A stretch of DNA of 64,000 nucleotides from Hydractinia symbiolongicarpus. Its lineage: Eukaryota > Cnidaria > Hydrozoa > Anthoathecata > Hydractiniidae. The stretch spans positions 3,596,001 through 3,660,000 of the forward strand of contig NC_079885.1 in NCBI RefSeq assembly GCF_029227915.1, written 5' to 3'. The notes under the pieces were generated by a model. It worked only from the letters and a program-made list of their open reading frames with translations, was not told the DNA's origin and did not search any database. The position numbers were made by a program, and so were the translations under genes. Of this stretch, positions 63,449 to 64,000 are shown piece after piece. Every line of letters begins with the position of its first letter. Position 1 is the stretch's first letter.

Positions 63449-64000
63449 AGCTTTATTTAAAAGTTTAGATAAATAAGTCATTTTGTACTGTGGTACCAAT
63501 CCTAGCCGTTATCGCACGCTGAAGAAAGACAGACAGTTTTAAAAACTACATTTCATTGACTTTCTAACGGTATCGGTCCGTTTCAATTACAACGGTTGCG
63601 CCACATATTCGTACAAGCATGTATTTAGCGATATTTTTCTGATAAAACTAGGTTGTATCGCTTTTAACAGTGAAGCGATTGACTCTGGGACTTAATTGAA
63701 GTAACTTTGGACTGTGACCTTAGAAATGTGATAAGTGAGCCAACTGGAACCCAAGAAATAACATTCTTCTTAATTTGACTTGATTGCCGAAACTCAGCGA
63801 TTACACTGGTTGCTGTTTGGAGCACTTTATTTAAAAATTTAGTTAAATAAGTCTTTTTTTACTATGGGACCAATCCTGGCCGTTAGCGCGCGTTAAAGAA
63901 ATAGAGACAGTTTCAAAAACTACATTTCAATGACTTTCTAACGGTATCACTCCGTTTGTGTTACAATGATTGCGTCACATATTCGTACCAACATGTATTT
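63449..64000 (+). repeat. Satellite, '+' orientation; right arm of fold-back palindrome
   Basis: About 1.5 monomers in '+' orientation, with landmarks at 63,607 and 63,981. Read in reverse complement they align base for base with 62,413-62,964: paired positions sum to 126,413. My hand comparison finds 7 substitutions and no indel over 552 bp. Rare variants are shared, such as ttgcgccac, agttaaataa, caatgattgc and ccaactggaaccc. The arm runs off the window edge, so its true length is unknown. Confidence 0.93.

Noticed and set aside
63286-63468. 60-codon frame crossing the second orientation switch
   Set aside because: It is formed by joining '-' and '+' satellite sequence at the junction; there is no independent coding evidence.
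1-64000. CRISPR array or other short-repeat/spacer system
   Set aside because: The repeat unit is ~373 bp with no unique spacers, no leader and no cas-like gene.
1-64000. Transposable element, LTR, or tRNA/rRNA-derived repeat
   Set aside because: No terminal repeats, target-site duplications, coding remnants, poly-A tail or pol III A/B boxes were found. Continuity of monomers across the window leaves no room for an insertion larger than ~30 bp.

Overview
The whole 64-kb window is satellite DNA. It is a tandem array of one AT-rich monomer family of about 373 bp, with roughly 170 copies by my hand count. I see no gene, RNA gene, transposon or unique-sequence island. The longest open frames are about 60-71 codons; they sit inside the repeat and recur wherever the same monomer variant recurs, so I do not call any as CDS. 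A long homogeneous satellite with monomer length near two nucleosomes points to a eukaryotic heterochromatic block (centromeric, pericentromeric or subtelomeric). I do not recognise the family and cannot name the organism. Strand labels are arbitrary: '+' means the monomer reads with its landmark box (ttcgtaccaacatg) on the given strand.

Layout. (1) 1-42,876: about 113 monomers in '+' orientation. The first ~3 kb is a heterogeneous, older-looking mix with a 64-bp hairpin insert and small indels. From ~4.5 to ~35 kb the array is built from recent multi-monomer duplications: 746, 1118, 1652, 2237 and 4474 bp units, and one ~8.9-kb block copied 18.37 kb downstream. From ~35 to 42.9 kb the copies are more diverged, ending in a 1117-bp trimer duplication. 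(2) 42,875: abrupt switch of orientation. (3) 42,877-~63,436: about 55 monomers in '-' orientation, belonging to a mix of subfamilies. One distinctive type (P) recurs every 2, 3, 4 or 5 monomers and is never adjacent to itself. (4) ~63,437-63,448: a short filler, then a second switch back to '+'. The final 552 bp are a near-perfect inverted copy of 62,413-62,964, so the right edge is a large fold-back palindrome with a 484-bp spacer.

Monomer anatomy (reference copy 7,994-8,366): a well-conserved box around ttcgtaccaacatg; a short stem-loop gcgct/agcgc; a gcgcgc stretch; and a cluster of three alternating aacgg/ccgtt pentamers that can form two competing hairpins. The window's main content is a record of how the array evolved: unequal exchange, macro-duplication, half-unit insertion and inversion. 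Coordinates of duplication edges are hand-read and good to roughly 10-30 bp unless a precise junction is stated.
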